From positions 806,001-870,000 of the forward strand of contig NZ_FWDP01000004.1 in NCBI RefSeq assembly GCF_900169305.1: DNA of 64,000 nt, read 5' to 3'. A program made the translations under genes and the position numbers. This stretch comes from Marinilactibacillus piezotolerans. Lineage in GTDB: Bacteria; Bacillota; Bacilli; Lactobacillales; Carnobacteriaceae_A. The notes under the pieces are model-generated. The model saw only the letters and a list, made by a program, of their open reading frames with translations. It did no database searches and had not been told where the DNA came from. Position 1 is the first letter of the stretch, and each line of letters starts with the position of its first letter. Positions 41,823-51,342 of this stretch are shown one piece after another.

Positions 41823-43232
41823 TTATTTTACTAATTCATAGATTGCTTCAGCGTAAATGGCCATCGCGTTCATAAGATCATCTACCGCCATAAATTCATT
41901 GGCCTGATGCATAGTGTCAACACTATCAGGGAACATTGCGCCATATGCAACGCCTCGTTTCATCAGACGTCCGTAGGTTCCGCCGCCGATGACCTGTTCA
42001 GTCGCTTCTAAGCCAGTCTGACGGTGATAAACATCTAACAAAGTGGTCACTAACGGATCATTGCCTGGAACATAATGAGGGACTTTTCCTTCTGGCAATG
42101 TCACTGTAACGTTGTACTGAGACATTTTTTCTTTTATGCGGGTACCAATCGTCTCTTCGTCCGTTCCTTGCGGATAACGCATATTGACAGTAATCTGTCC
42201 GCCTTGATCAACGTTGAAGTTGAAGACTCCTGTATTGGAAGTCAGTTCACCCATTACGGCATCAGTGTGTGCAATTCCCAATTTTTCGCCAGCAGGATCT
42301 TCATGCAAGTATAATGCAATGACTTGGATAAAGTCTTGTGCGTCTCCTCCGAAATTATAATCGGATAAGAAACGAGCCAGATAGGTTCCGGCATTGACCC
42401 CTTTAGCCGGTGTACTTCCGTGTGCAGCTTTTCCGACTACTCTGATCGTTACTCGATTGCCGTCAACAGCTAGATCGCCTGTTACAGATTGTCCGGATAA
42501 GAAATCCTGGAACCCACTTTCTAATTCTGAAGGATCTTCAGAATCAATGACAGCGACTGCATCTTGCGGTACCATGTTCGGGCGCAGACCAGATTCGAAT
42601 TCAACAAGCTTGTGCGTACCGCCGTCAGCATTTCCTTCAAAGGCTAACTGCGCTGACACATTCCCTTTTTCTCCATTGATGATCGGGAACGCTGCATCTG
42701 GTGAAAAGCCGAAGTCAGGTTCCGGTTGTGTTTCAAGGTAATGCTTGATTCCTTTCCATTCACTTTCCTCATCTGTTCCAAGAATGAAACGGATTTTTCT
42801 AGATACTGGCAGTTCCAGCTCTTTAATCATTTTGATTGCATAGTAAGCAGCCATTCCCGGACCTTTATCATCACTTGAGCCGCGGGCATATAATTTGCCG
42901 TCTTTGATTACTGGATCGAAAGGATCTGTTTCCCAGCCTGTACCTGTTGGAACAACGTCCACGTGCGCAAGTACGCCCATTGTTTCATCTCCGTCACCAT
43001 ATTCAATATGTCCAGCCCAGTTATCGAAGTTTTCAGCCTTGAACCCGTCTCTTTCTCCGATTTTCAAGAATGCTTCTAACGCTTCTTTTGGTCCCGGACC
43101 TACCGGAGCATCTTCTGTTGCTTTTGAATCATCTCTAACACTGTCGATTCTAAGAATCGTAAACAAATCTTCTAGAAAGTCCTCTTTGCGTTTTGCCGCT
43201 TCTGCTTTCCAGTCAATTGATTGATTGGCCAT
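41823..43232 (-). CDS. pepV: Dipeptidase PepV (M20 metallopeptidase)
   Basis: Cytoplasmic dinuclear zinc dipeptidase of about 469 residues, which splits dipeptides late in peptide use. Metal and catalytic motifs: GVLAHVDVVPTG, ARGSSDDKGPGMAAYYA, LGTDEESEWKGI, SPDAAFP and the C-terminal IGGGTYGRLM. The lid domain runs from about residue 185 to 390. I chose ATG 43232, which follows GGGAGGAA by seven bases. Single-gene unit. Confidence 0.95.
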   Translation of the reverse strand: MANQSIDWKAEAAKRKEDFLEDLFTILRIDSVRDDSKATEDAPVGPGPKEALEAFLKIGERDGFKAENFDNWAGHIEYGDGDETMGVLAHVDVVPTGTGWETDPFDPVIKDGKLYARGSSDDKGPGMAAYYAIKMIKELELPVSRKIRFILGTDEESEWKGIKHYLETQPEPDFGFSPDAAFPIINGEKGNVSAQLAFEGNADGGTHKLVEFESGLRPNMVPQDAVAVIDSEDPSELESGFQDFLSGQSVTGDLAVDGNRVTIRVVGKAAHGSTPAKGVNAGTYLARFLSDYNFGGDAQDFIQVIALYLHEDPAGEKLGIAHTDAVMGELTSNTGVFNFNVDQGGQITVNMRYPQGTDEETIGTRIKEKMSQYNVTVTLPEGKVPHYVPGNDPLVTTLLDVYHRQTGLEATEQVIGGGTYGRLMKRGVAYGAMFPDSVDTMHQANEFMAVDDLMNAMAIYAEAIYELVK

Positions 43233-43484
43233 TGGTAAAATTCCTCCCATTGCATTATCTGAATCGTAAAGACCGCGTTTTTTAAAATACGTACACGATC
43301 TTTGCTTCTGTATACCATTTTAGCACTTTTTCCGTTAAACACCAATTTTTCAATTACTAAGGAAAAGTGTCATAAGTGCAAAGGTAAATGGATTATCGTA
43401 AAATAAGCTTTAAAAGCATTATGGTGTTAAGTCAAGAGAATAGATTAAAATGACAACCTATTTTCATAAAAAAGGGTACACTGA

Positions 43485-43520
43485 ACTAAACCGCCACGTA
43501 TTCGAAAATACGTTCGGTTT
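43485..43520 (-). other. Hairpin near the IS110 right end
   Basis: AAACCG...ACGTATT, a CGAA tetraloop, then AATACGT..CGGTTT. It lies 38 bp after the transposase stop and may be a terminator-like or end-recognition structure. Confidence 0.45.
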
Positions 43521-43557
43521 ATATCTTCGGATAGTCGTCCTTAAGAAATAGTTTCTC

Positions 43558-44817
43558 TTAAGACTCCATCGCCTCCGATCTTGCGATATAGAGTTGGTGA
43601 TCGCTTAGGAGTGCAAACACCAGACGCACTAATTTTCGTGCAGTTAAGACGAGGGCTCGTTTGTGTTGTGTTTTCGGTACTTCTTTATATTTTTTCTGGT
43701 AATAGGCTTCATACTCAGGAATATATCGTCTTACAGAGTTGGCAGCTTGAACTAAGTAATAACGTAAATAACGGTTTCCTGACTTAGACATCGGTGTCTT
43801 TTCTTTTTGATAGTTACCAGATTGATGTTTTGGCCAATAAAGACCAGCGTATTTTGCCAGTTGAGCTTCATGGTTAAATCGGTCAATTTGACCAACTTCA
43901 GCGATAATGCCTGCGGCATAAACAGGTCCAATGCCTGGAATGCTTAACAATGTTTTGGCGCTATCGATGGTTTCCATAATATTCTCAATGGCTTTATCAA
44001 TGATTTTTATTTCTTGTTCAAATCCACGTATAACACGCATTTGAACACCTAGATTGATATCAATACTGTCTTGTGCTAATTTGCCTAAGCGATAAGAGTC
44101 TGAGACAGATTTTCTAATGACTTTAGCTAATTTGACAGGATCTTTAAAGCGTCCTCGTCCAAACTTTTGAAGTAAAGCAGCTAGCTCAACGCTATTCATT
44201 GTCCGAATCTCAGCCATTGAAATGTCGCCATTCATTAATTGAATCATCGTTGAACTAAACACAGACGTGCTTATATTTTCAGCTTTTAAGTCACTCGAAA
44301 GAGTGTTGCACTTGTAATAAAGATTTTCCACGTAGTGCTGCTGGGCTTCGGTCATCTGTCGAATCAACTGATAGCGTGTACGAGTAAAACGTAGAAGAGC
44401 AACGAATTTTTCTTCTCGTGGTTGAGATTTCGTATGCTTTCCAGTTGTCAAAAACTCTGCAATGATTTGGGCGTCTAATTTATCATTCTTTTCTTCTGTC
44501 CAGACTTTAGAAAAACGATGAATAACCCGCGGGTTTTCTACAATGGTTTCAACGTTAATCAGTTTCAACTCTGGATCATTTGAGAAGAATAGGGACGGGT
44601 GCATACTGTATTGACCCGTCGCTTCCATACCTACAAGTATTTTGTCAAAATCCAACTCCTCGTGAAAGCGAAGGATTTTATCTTTAATCATTGTGGCGCC
44701 TGACTCACTATTCGCTACTGTCTCTTGCCAAAGAATCGTATTGGTATCATCTTCACGTAAGAGAAAACAAGCATCAAGCTTCGCTTTACTTACGTCTAAA
44801 CCGACAAATAATTTCAT
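43558..44817 (-). CDS. IS110 family transposase (DEDD recombinase)
   Basis: Recombinase of about 419 residues. The N-terminal RuvC-like DEDD domain is clear (GLDVSKAKLD, VGMEATGQY, DKLDAQIIAEFL) and the C-terminal Tnp domain has SIPGIGPVYAAGIIAEVG and the Ser-containing GLYWPKHQSGNYQKEKTPMSKSGNRYLRYYL. It appears intact. I chose ATG 44817, giving MKLFVGLDVSK and preceded by GGGGGAA. These enzymes integrate circular elements guided by a bridge RNA made from the non-coding end. Inserted between pepV and nnrD. Confidence 0.95.
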   Translation of the reverse strand: MKLFVGLDVSKAKLDACFLLREDDTNTILWQETVANSESGATMIKDKILRFHEELDFDKILVGMEATGQYSMHPSLFFSNDPELKLINVETIVENPRVIHRFSKVWTEEKNDKLDAQIIAEFLTTGKHTKSQPREEKFVALLRFTRTRYQLIRQMTEAQQHYVENLYYKCNTLSSDLKAENISTSVFSSTMIQLMNGDISMAEIRTMNSVELAALLQKFGRGRFKDPVKLAKVIRKSVSDSYRLGKLAQDSIDINLGVQMRVIRGFEQEIKIIDKAIENIMETIDSAKTLLSIPGIGPVYAAGIIAEVGQIDRFNHEAQLAKYAGLYWPKHQSGNYQKEKTPMSKSGNRYLRYYLVQAANSVRRYIPEYEAYYQKKYKEVPKTQHKRALVLTARKLVRLVFALLSDHQLYIARSEAMES

Positions 44818-45110
44818 GGAAGGGTTCCCCCTTTCGTTATAAATTTGGAAGGTAAGCTTGGTCACTCCGGGCTATCCCTGTAACACAATGCGTGCCTTAA
44901 CCTCGAGCATAAGTATTTAACTCGTTTCTTGTGTAGCTGCCAAGACCGAAGGTTTCCTAAGACCAACGGACACAAGAACCAAGCCATACAGCTTATGAGT
45001 AAATAGTCTCAACATTGTGACGGGAAGCATGCTTAATGAGTAGTCGAACTACAAGGAGGGGAAAGCTTCATCCCATTTAGAACCATCTTCCATCTAGTTC
45101 TATTTTACAC
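44818..45110 (-). ncRNA. Predicted IS110 bridge RNA region
   Basis: About 290 gene-free bases upstream of the transposase, less AT-rich than the other intergenic regions. It contains a stem CTTGTGT/ACACAAG (plus 44970-44976 and 44928-44934) enclosing a 35-base structured loop, as expected of a target- or donor-binding loop. In the IS110 group the bridge RNA is transcribed from this side. Exact ends and guide sequences cannot be fixed by eye. Confidence 0.5.
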
Positions 45111-45202
45111 AGAAACAGCACGGAATGACCAAGCGATAACCAAGATATTTAATTATCAAAGAACTAAAGTGAATGGATCATCAAAAGCGACTTTTTGAAA
45201 TT

Positions 45203-45279
45203 TTTCTCCCCCATGGGGGAGAAAGCTCCATTCTTTCAAACAGTTAATCCATCAACTAAGTTAAGAACAATTCTTAACT
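45203..45279. promoter_or_regulatory. Two palindromes upstream of nnrD
   Basis: A perfect 22-bp palindrome of C5/G5 type at 45203-45224 (arms TTTCTCCCCCA) lies inside weaker TTTGAAA/TTTCAAA arms, followed by AGTTAAGAA-CAA-TTCTTAACT at 45259-45279. The second has operator character; the first is the most GC-dense palindrome in this AT-rich window. Confidence 0.5.
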
Positions 45280-45309
45280 ACAAACTTATTATACGAGGAG
45301 GGTTTCAAC

Positions 45310-46140
45310 TTGAAACCAATAGAAAAATCACTTGTTGAAAAGGCTATTCCTGTCAGAAAAGAGAATAGCTATAAAGGAAATTTCGGTAAACTGCTTTTTG
45401 TGGGCGGCAGCGCGCAGATGGGCGGAGCCATTATTATGTCATCGTCCGCAGCAGTCTATTCTGGTGCTGGTCTAGTGACTGTTGCCAGTGCACCAGAAAA
45501 TGTTCACGCTTTACACGCCAGATTACCTGAAGCAATGTTTTTGAATATGTATAATCTAGAAGCACTGGGTAATATGGTAGAAAAAATGGATGGTATTGTA
45601 ATGGGGCCTGGTCTTGGTCGAAATGAAAAAGCCACAGAAGTATTCAAAACGGTTTTAACCCATTTAAAAAAAGAGCAATTTTTATTGATTGATGGAGATG
45701 CCATTTCAATCTATAAAAATGAGCAAATGCCTCATCCAAATGCACAAGTCGTGTTTACCCCGCATGTCGGTGAATGGAAAACACTCTCCGGACTAAGTAA
45801 AGAGGAAGAAAATGAAGAAGATAATCGCAATAAACAGAAAGCGTTAGATGCCATCATTGTATTGAAGAAAGGACAATCTGAAGTTTATTTTGATGATGAA
45901 GTATGGCAGAATATTCCTGGCAACCCTTCTATGGCAACAGGTGGTATGGGAGATACTCTGGCTGGAATGATCGCCGGATTTATGGGACAGTATGAAGACC
46001 AGCATCTTGGTATCCTATCGGCTGTGTATCTTCACAGTGATATCGCCAATACTTTATCCAACACACACTACGTTACTTTACCTACTATGATCATTGAAAA
46101 GATACCTGAAACGATGCACGCCTACGCACAAAGACAGTAG
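45310..46140 (+). CDS. nnrD: ADP-dependent NAD(P)H-hydrate dehydratase
   Basis: Repair enzyme of 276 residues, YjeF C-terminal/CARKD family, which restores NAD(P)H from its hydrated form using ADP. Motifs: YKGNFGKLLFVGGSAQMGGA, MGPGLGR, FTPHVGEWKTLSG and GNPSMATGGMGDTLAGMIAG with the catalytic Asp. The epimerase half is absent, as in the single-domain form. The start is TTG, placed seven bases after GAGGAGGG; no ATG is available nearby. Confidence 0.93.
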   Translation: MKPIEKSLVEKAIPVRKENSYKGNFGKLLFVGGSAQMGGAIIMSSSAAVYSGAGLVTVASAPENVHALHARLPEAMFLNMYNLEALGNMVEKMDGIVMGPGLGRNEKATEVFKTVLTHLKKEQFLLIDGDAISIYKNEQMPHPNAQVVFTPHVGEWKTLSGLSKEEENEEDNRNKQKALDAIIVLKKGQSEVYFDDEVWQNIPGNPSMATGGMGDTLAGMIAGFMGQYEDQHLGILSAVYLHSDIANTLSNTHYVTLPTMIIEKIPETMHAYAQRQ

Positions 46141-46196
46141 ATTTCCTCTTTTTTCTTCGTTATACTGGATGAGAGAAAAAAGAAAGGTCGAGTTTG

Positions 46197-46448
46197 ATGA
46201 ATAAAAAATTAATAGGGTTTTGTGCAGGTGCTTTTATTTTAGGATTTCTATTGATGTATTATGGATTAGAAGCCGGATTCTTTTTGGGAATGGTTTTAAT
46301 CGCATTATACAGCTTTACTGCTGGTCCTAAATATGATCAGAATCCGGATGATGAAGCCTTTAAGCGAGACAGACAGCGGATCATCATCATGATGTGGGTT
46401 GGCTTTTCATATGTACTATCTGGATTTTCAGCTTTGTTTATTGGATAA
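46197..46448 (+). CDS. Small hypothetical membrane protein
   Basis: Protein of 83 residues with two N-terminal hydrophobic helices, a charged middle (PDDEAFKRDRQR) and a third helix near the C-terminus. I recognise no family. ATG 46197 follows AAAGG by nine bases; a TTG directly before it is possible. It lies 57 bp after nnrD and ends before a strong terminator. Confidence 0.7.
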   Translation: MNKKLIGFCAGAFILGFLLMYYGLEAGFFLGMVLIALYSFTAGPKYDQNPDDEAFKRDRQRIIIMMWVGFSYVLSGFSALFIG

Positions 46449-46470
46449 CCGTATCTGGACATGACTAGGA

Positions 46471-46523
46471 AGCATACTCGTCCTTCAGCTGAAAGGCTGA
46501 CGCTTTGCGAGTATGCTTTTTTA
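46471..46523 (+). terminator. Terminator of the nnrD unit
   Basis: AGCATACTCG and CGAGTATGCT pair around an inner AGC/GCT stem-loop, then TTTTTT. Confidence 0.85.
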
Positions 46524-46578
46524 TTATTGCTTATCCTGTTTATGCTTTCTTATAAGTCCTATTTGTCAGGATCCTATT

Positions 46579-46615
46579 TAAAAAAGCTGCCTCAAAGATT
46601 TCCTTTAAGACAGCT
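46579..46615 (-). terminator. Terminator of the murJ-like/rsuA unit
   Basis: Minus-strand AGCTGTCTTAAAGG...CTTTGAGGCAGCT hairpin followed by TTTTTT, five bases after the pseudouridine synthase stop. Confidence 0.8.
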
Positions 46616-46620
46616 CAAAC

Positions 46621-47340
46621 TTATTCAGCTTTTAATTGTGCAATCTCCTCTTTTGTGCATTCTCGATATGCACCCAGTTCCAGATGCGGATCCAGTGTTA
46701 AAGGTCCCATCGAAAGTCGTTTTAGATAAAGCACTTCTTTTCCGACTGCGTGGAACATTCTTTTGACTTGATGGAACTTGCCTTCTTGAATAGTGATCTC
46801 AATGTTAGAAGTCTGACTTTCTTCATCTACAGCTAAAACCTTTAGCTCGGCCGGCATGGTCTGATATCCATCATCTAATTCTACGCCTTTTCTGAAAGCC
46901 GCAACATCTTCTTCGGTTACGATTCCTTCAATCTCAGCCAAGTAAGTTTTATCGACATGATGTTTTGGAGACAATAAACGATGAGTCAGTCCCCCATCAT
47001 TTGTCAGCAGCAGCAATCCTTCTGTATCGATATCTAATCGGCCGACAGGATGCGGTTCTTGAACAATATCGCTGAGCTCAAGCAGATCTAGCACGGTTTC
47101 ATGCATCACGTCTTCCGTGGCACTGATGACACCTGCTGGCTTGTTCAGCATAAAATAAACAAACTCTTGATAGTCCAGTTGATCCCCAGCTATCTTGATT
47201 TCATCCTGGTCAGGATCTACCTGTGTCTTCGGATCCTTCACGATTTCGCCATTAATCTCTATAATAGACGATTTAAGCAGTTTCTTGACTTCTTTTCTTG
47301 TTCCTAATCCACTATGAGCTAATAATTTATCAATTCTCAT
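46621..47340 (-). CDS. 16S rRNA pseudouridine synthase, RsuA family
   Basis: RNA-modifying enzyme of 239 residues. An N-terminal S4 RNA-binding domain (MRIDKLLAHSGLGTRKEVKKLLKS) precedes the catalytic domain with GRLDIDTEGLLLLTND, whose Asp is catalytic, and FHQVKRMFHAVG. This is the RsuA/RluE group; the expected target is 16S rRNA position 516 by analogy. It follows the flippase gene by 45 bp with no terminator between, as in many Firmicutes. Confidence 0.92.
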   Translation of the reverse strand: MRIDKLLAHSGLGTRKEVKKLLKSSIIEINGEIVKDPKTQVDPDQDEIKIAGDQLDYQEFVYFMLNKPAGVISATEDVMHETVLDLLELSDIVQEPHPVGRLDIDTEGLLLLTNDGGLTHRLLSPKHHVDKTYLAEIEGIVTEEDVAAFRKGVELDDGYQTMPAELKVLAVDEESQTSNIEITIQEGKFHQVKRMFHAVGKEVLYLKRLSMGPLTLDPHLELGAYRECTKEEIAQLKAE

Positions 47341-47385
47341 CTAGTCACCTCACTTTCAGTGTACCGTATTTCTTTGAATTTCACA

Positions 47386-49050
47386 CTATTTCATTCTTAA
47401 TTTATTTCTGACAGAAGCAGCTTGTGAGCCTATGAGTCTATCTGCTAAGCGTGTTTTTAAAGAGAGATAGCCGTATACTGCAATTCCGACAGCAGCCATA
47501 ATCGGCAGAGATAAACCGGCCTGTACTTTGTTCTCGAAATCTAAGAACAAACTGACACCTTCTCGTGTCACCATTGTGACTGCTCCCATAACGAGCGATA
47601 AGATCAAGATCAACAAGGATCGTCTGAACAGCAGACTCGCAGAGTAGTTTGTCGCTCCGTGCATAATACGCATCATCAGCCAGCAAGTAACGCCAAAACC
47701 GGCGATCGTAGAATACAACATCCCGTAAGCACCTAGTCCCATTATTCCCACAAATAGAGGTTGAGTAATCAGCTTTACTGCAAAACCAATCATCAGCGTT
47801 TTGATTGCTGGCCTAGTTTGACCTGCAGCTTGAAGCATATTTCCTAAAACAGCATATAACGCAATAAAAATACTCATATAAGCAGAAACGACTGTCACGG
47901 AAGTCCCCAGATCACTCGCAGGGAAAAAGACATTGTATAACGGTTCCGCTACAACAGCCATACCGACTGCTGCAGGAAACATTGCGAAGAATAATAATTG
48001 GACGCCTTTAGAGAACTGTTTGCTGACTTCTTTAATGTCTCTTTTCGCCATTAGGTTACTGATCAGCGGAACAGTGGCAATCGACAATGCTGTACCGAAG
48101 GACGTCAGTATCATAATCAATTTATGCGCATTCGCTTGGGTAATCCCATACGTTTCTTCAATGGCATCTTTGCTTAACTCTGAGAACCATTCCATGATCG
48201 GTGCATAAGTGATCTGATCGATCATCTGGAAGATTGTAATGCCTGTTGCAATAATAATAAAGGGTATAGAAGTTTTTATAATTCCTTTAAGCAAAGCATT
48301 AGAGGAGACTTCTACTTTTCCGGTACTTTCTTCTGCTCCATAGTTGAAAGCAGTATCAATTCGTTTAATTTTCCAAGCTAAATACAGTAGTGAAAACAGC
48401 GCACCGATAAAAGCAGCGAATGTAGAATAGGCTACTGCTGTAACCATTTCCCCTCTAAGCAGCTGAGTGATCATGAAAGCAGATGACAGCATAAATAAAA
48501 TTCTGGCAAACTGTTCTATAATCTGTGAGATTGCCGGACCCGCCATTGTATTGTGCCCTTGAAGAAATCCTCTTGTTACGCTTTGAGATGGAATAATCAG
48601 CAATGCAGGAACAAGAGCCCGCATGACTAATACGGCGTCATCTGTACTTTCGGAAGGACTTGTGGTCGCTAAAACAGGTGCTAAAATATATAACGCCACT
48701 GCGGAAATGAGTCCAGTTAAAGCCATTAGTTTAAGTCCCTGTTTATAAATCGATTTGGAAACTTCATATTCACCGAGTGCGTTATAATGACTGATTTGCT
48801 TGGAAATTGCTGATGGTACGCCGGCAGTAGCTAGTGCTAGAAAGAATGCATAGGGCGTGTAGCCGATTTGGAACAGTGCATTTGCCGCATTCGCCTCCGC
48901 ACCCATCCAAGCCATCCAGGGAATTATATAAATGATTCCCAATACTCTGGAAACCATGCTGCCTGCGGTCATCCAGGCAGAGCCGCTGACCATTTTCTGA
49001 TCATTTGATAATTCTTTTTTTATAGGTTTTGAAGTTGTTTGATTGTCCAT
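47386..49050 (-). CDS. MurJ/YtgP-like polysaccharide flippase (MATE/MOP superfamily)
   Basis: Membrane protein of about 554 residues with about 14 helices, family SpoVB/YtgP. The N-terminal block SGSAWMTAGSMVSRVLGIIYIIPWMAWMG is typical. YtgP of B. subtilis works as a lipid II flippase (MurJ/Amj background), so a role in cell-wall precursor export is likely. I chose ATG 49050, behind AAGAAGG at ten bases, instead of a TTG at 49110. Cotranscribed with the pseudouridine synthase. Confidence 0.9.
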   Translation of the reverse strand: MDNQTTSKPIKKELSNDQKMVSGSAWMTAGSMVSRVLGIIYIIPWMAWMGAEANAANALFQIGYTPYAFFLALATAGVPSAISKQISHYNALGEYEVSKSIYKQGLKLMALTGLISAVALYILAPVLATTSPSESTDDAVLVMRALVPALLIIPSQSVTRGFLQGHNTMAGPAISQIIEQFARILFMLSSAFMITQLLRGEMVTAVAYSTFAAFIGALFSLLYLAWKIKRIDTAFNYGAEESTGKVEVSSNALLKGIIKTSIPFIIIATGITIFQMIDQITYAPIMEWFSELSKDAIEETYGITQANAHKLIMILTSFGTALSIATVPLISNLMAKRDIKEVSKQFSKGVQLLFFAMFPAAVGMAVVAEPLYNVFFPASDLGTSVTVVSAYMSIFIALYAVLGNMLQAAGQTRPAIKTLMIGFAVKLITQPLFVGIMGLGAYGMLYSTIAGFGVTCWLMMRIMHGATNYSASLLFRRSLLILILSLVMGAVTMVTREGVSLFLDFENKVQAGLSLPIMAAVGIAVYGYLSLKTRLADRLIGSQAASVRNKLRMK

Positions 49051-49132
49051 CTGAATTGAACCTTCTTTCAATAATTCGGGCTTCATTAAGTGCAGCTTAT
49101 AATTGATCAACTGGTATTCATTTAAAGCATAG

Positions 49133-49159
49133 AAAAAGGAGCCGCTGAGCGCTCCTTTT
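49133..49159 (-). terminator. Terminator of the single ABC exporter gene
   Basis: Minus-strand AAAAGGAGC, 7-base loop, GCTCCTTTTT, 110 bp after the exporter stop. Confidence 0.75.
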
Positions 49160-49269
49160 CAACTAGATTCTATTTTACTGTTTTACCGTATGCGTTGCAA
49201 TCTCGTTTCACGAGAAAAGTCTATTTTATTGAAATCTTAATGCTTTTGACTTATTTAAGACAGAACTAA

Positions 49270-51042
49270 CTAGTTCAGTTGCTGTTTCGCAAATAATGCG
49301 TACAATGGATGATCCGCGAGCAATTCTTCATGCGTTCCCATCCCAGTAATTTCTCCATCTTCTATGAATAAAATCTTGTTTGCATCAATGATAGTGCTGA
49401 GACGGTGAGCGATCACAAACGTTGTCCGCCCTTCCATCAACTTATTCAAAGCTTGAGAAACGATTCTTTCTGATTGACTGTCTAAACTAGCGGTTGCTTC
49501 ATCCATCATCAAAATCTTCGGATCGCGTAAGAAGGCTCTGGCAATATTGATCCGCTGCCTCTGACCTCCAGAGAGCTTGATACCGCGTTCGCCAATCATT
49601 TCATCCAGTCCATCCGGGAAAGATTCAATAAATCCTCTGGCGTACGCCATTTCAGCGACCTTCCATAATTCTTCATCTGAAACATCTTTTTCTTCCGGCA
49701 ATCCGTAACAAAGGTTTTCCCGAATCGTTCCGGACATCATTGCATTTTCCTGCGAGACATATCCGATCTGACTTCTCCAGGACTGAATAGAAATGCTTTG
49801 GATCGGCGTATCACCGACTGCAATTTCTCCAGACTTCGGTTCATAGAACCGTTCGACCAACGCAAAGAGTGTTGTCTTTCCACCGCCGCTTGGTCCGGCA
49901 AAAGCAATTTTTTCACCCGGAGCAGTTGAGAAGGTTATCTGTTTTAAGATAGGATTATTTTTATTATAGGCAAATGAAACATCTTTGAAATGGAGCGGAA
50001 GGTCCGTAATGTTCACTTCTTCTCCTATATCGTTAGGCTCTTCCGGCTCATCTAAAATAGAAATAATTCGGTTGGTCGCACCTGCTGCTTTTTGGATCTG
50101 CATGAAGAAATTCATGAAAGTGACTGCTGGAAAGATCACTTGAAACAGATAAAGCAGAAAAGCTACCAACGAACCAGTGGTCATGACACCTTGAGCTACT
50201 CGATATCCGCCGTAACCGATAACAACTACAATAATACCCATCATCATTGTGTACATCAGCGGTGCAATAAAAGCCATGTATCTTGCTTCTTTTAAACCGA
50301 TTTTATATAACCGGTTGACGCCTTTTTTTCCTTTTTCCTTTTCATAAGATTCAGCAGTCGATGACTTCATCAGTCGTGCTTCAGAGATTGTCTGCTGAAT
50401 TCTTCCTGAGAATACTGCCGTCTCGTCTTGCATTTCTTTGGATATAGAAGCAATTTTATTTCCCAGCGGCTTGATTACAAACGTTGCCAGCGGAATGGCG
50501 ATCAGCATAACTAATGTCATTTGCCAGTCCATAAAGATCAAGATAAAGAAAACACCGATAACCGTGACGATCCCTGTAACAAACTGCGGAAAGAATGCAG
50601 TAATCAGATTCTGTACAATAATCGTATCATTCGTAATTCGGCTGACAATCTCACCAGAAGCGTATTGATCAAAAAATCTAACGGGCAGCCTCGTGACTTT
50701 ATTCCATAGAAAAGTCCGTAAACCGGCGATAACTTGATGTCCTACTTTGTGCAGGATATAATTGGACATTGCGTCCAATAATACTTGCAGTATAAAGACA
50801 CCGACAATTCCCGCAATCATCCATGGTGTGAAAAAGTCCAGTTCTACTCCGTCAATGAATCTCTGGGTAACGAGAGGGATCATCAATTGGGTCATTGTTG
50901 TCAGAATACTGCCCAGCAAACCGAAAATCAGTAAAGATTTTGATAGGTTTGTTGACCAGATCAGTCTAATAAATTTTTTCATATCATGTTTGCTTAAGTT
51001 TTGTTGTACGATCAGTTCATTTTGCATAAAATTTTGTTGCAT
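49270..51042 (-). CDS. ABC exporter, fused membrane and ATPase domains
   Basis: Homodimer-type ABC exporter of about 590 residues: six helices (about residues 40-330) then an ATPase domain with Walker A GPSGGGKTT, signature LSGGQRQR and Walker B ILMMDEATASLD with the catalytic Glu, so unlike the pair at 14.7-18.2 kb both ATP sites should be active. Similar to multidrug or lipid exporters (MsbA/LmrA/YknV group). I chose ATG 51042 behind GAGGAG rather than an upstream start at 51114. Substrate unknown. Confidence 0.92.
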   Translation of the reverse strand: MQQNFMQNELIVQQNLSKHDMKKFIRLIWSTNLSKSLLIFGLLGSILTTMTQLMIPLVTQRFIDGVELDFFTPWMIAGIVGVFILQVLLDAMSNYILHKVGHQVIAGLRTFLWNKVTRLPVRFFDQYASGEIVSRITNDTIIVQNLITAFFPQFVTGIVTVIGVFFILIFMDWQMTLVMLIAIPLATFVIKPLGNKIASISKEMQDETAVFSGRIQQTISEARLMKSSTAESYEKEKGKKGVNRLYKIGLKEARYMAFIAPLMYTMMMGIIVVVIGYGGYRVAQGVMTTGSLVAFLLYLFQVIFPAVTFMNFFMQIQKAAGATNRIISILDEPEEPNDIGEEVNITDLPLHFKDVSFAYNKNNPILKQITFSTAPGEKIAFAGPSGGGKTTLFALVERFYEPKSGEIAVGDTPIQSISIQSWRSQIGYVSQENAMMSGTIRENLCYGLPEEKDVSDEELWKVAEMAYARGFIESFPDGLDEMIGERGIKLSGGQRQRINIARAFLRDPKILMMDEATASLDSQSERIVSQALNKLMEGRTTFVIAHRLSTIIDANKILFIEDGEITGMGTHEELLADHPLYALFAKQQLN

Positions 51043-51342
51043 CAAAGTTTCTCCTCTGTATAAAACTAAAAATTCAATCCAGTGATTTATGTATTTAGCA
51101 TAGTGCACTAACATTTTAACAAACTATTCTAGTCTATGCACTTTTATTTTAGAAGTGATTATACTACCAGGTCAACAATTGTTTAATTTACCCGCCTTTT
51201 GAGTATATCTAAACAAAATGATATTAACCATTTCAAAACTCTTAATTCTTTGATAAGTTTTTTCAAATTTGTTTAAAAAAGTATAAAAGCAGCAGGAGTC
51301 CATTTGATAGATGCTCCTGCTGCTTTTTTTACTGTAAATTGA

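Larger units (their letters stand above)
43483..45168 (-). mobile_element. IS110-family insertion sequence, borders uncertain
   Basis: Holds an IS110-type transposase and, upstream of it on the minus strand, about 300 gene-free bases as expected for the bridge RNA end. IS110 elements have no long terminal inverted repeats, so the limits are hard to see. The borders given follow an 8-bp word GAACTAAA found at both 43483-43490 and 45161-45168, which is only weak evidence. A hairpin at 43485-43520 marks the 3' side. Confidence 0.45.

Noticed and set aside
43483-45168. GAACTAAA at both sides of the IS110 element as a true target repeat
   Set aside because: An 8-bp match between two flanks of this size is expected by chance about once; used only as a provisional border.
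46461-46766. Plus-strand frame of 101 codons
   Set aside because: It runs through two terminator hairpins and the end of the rsuA-type gene in antisense, without a ribosome binding site.
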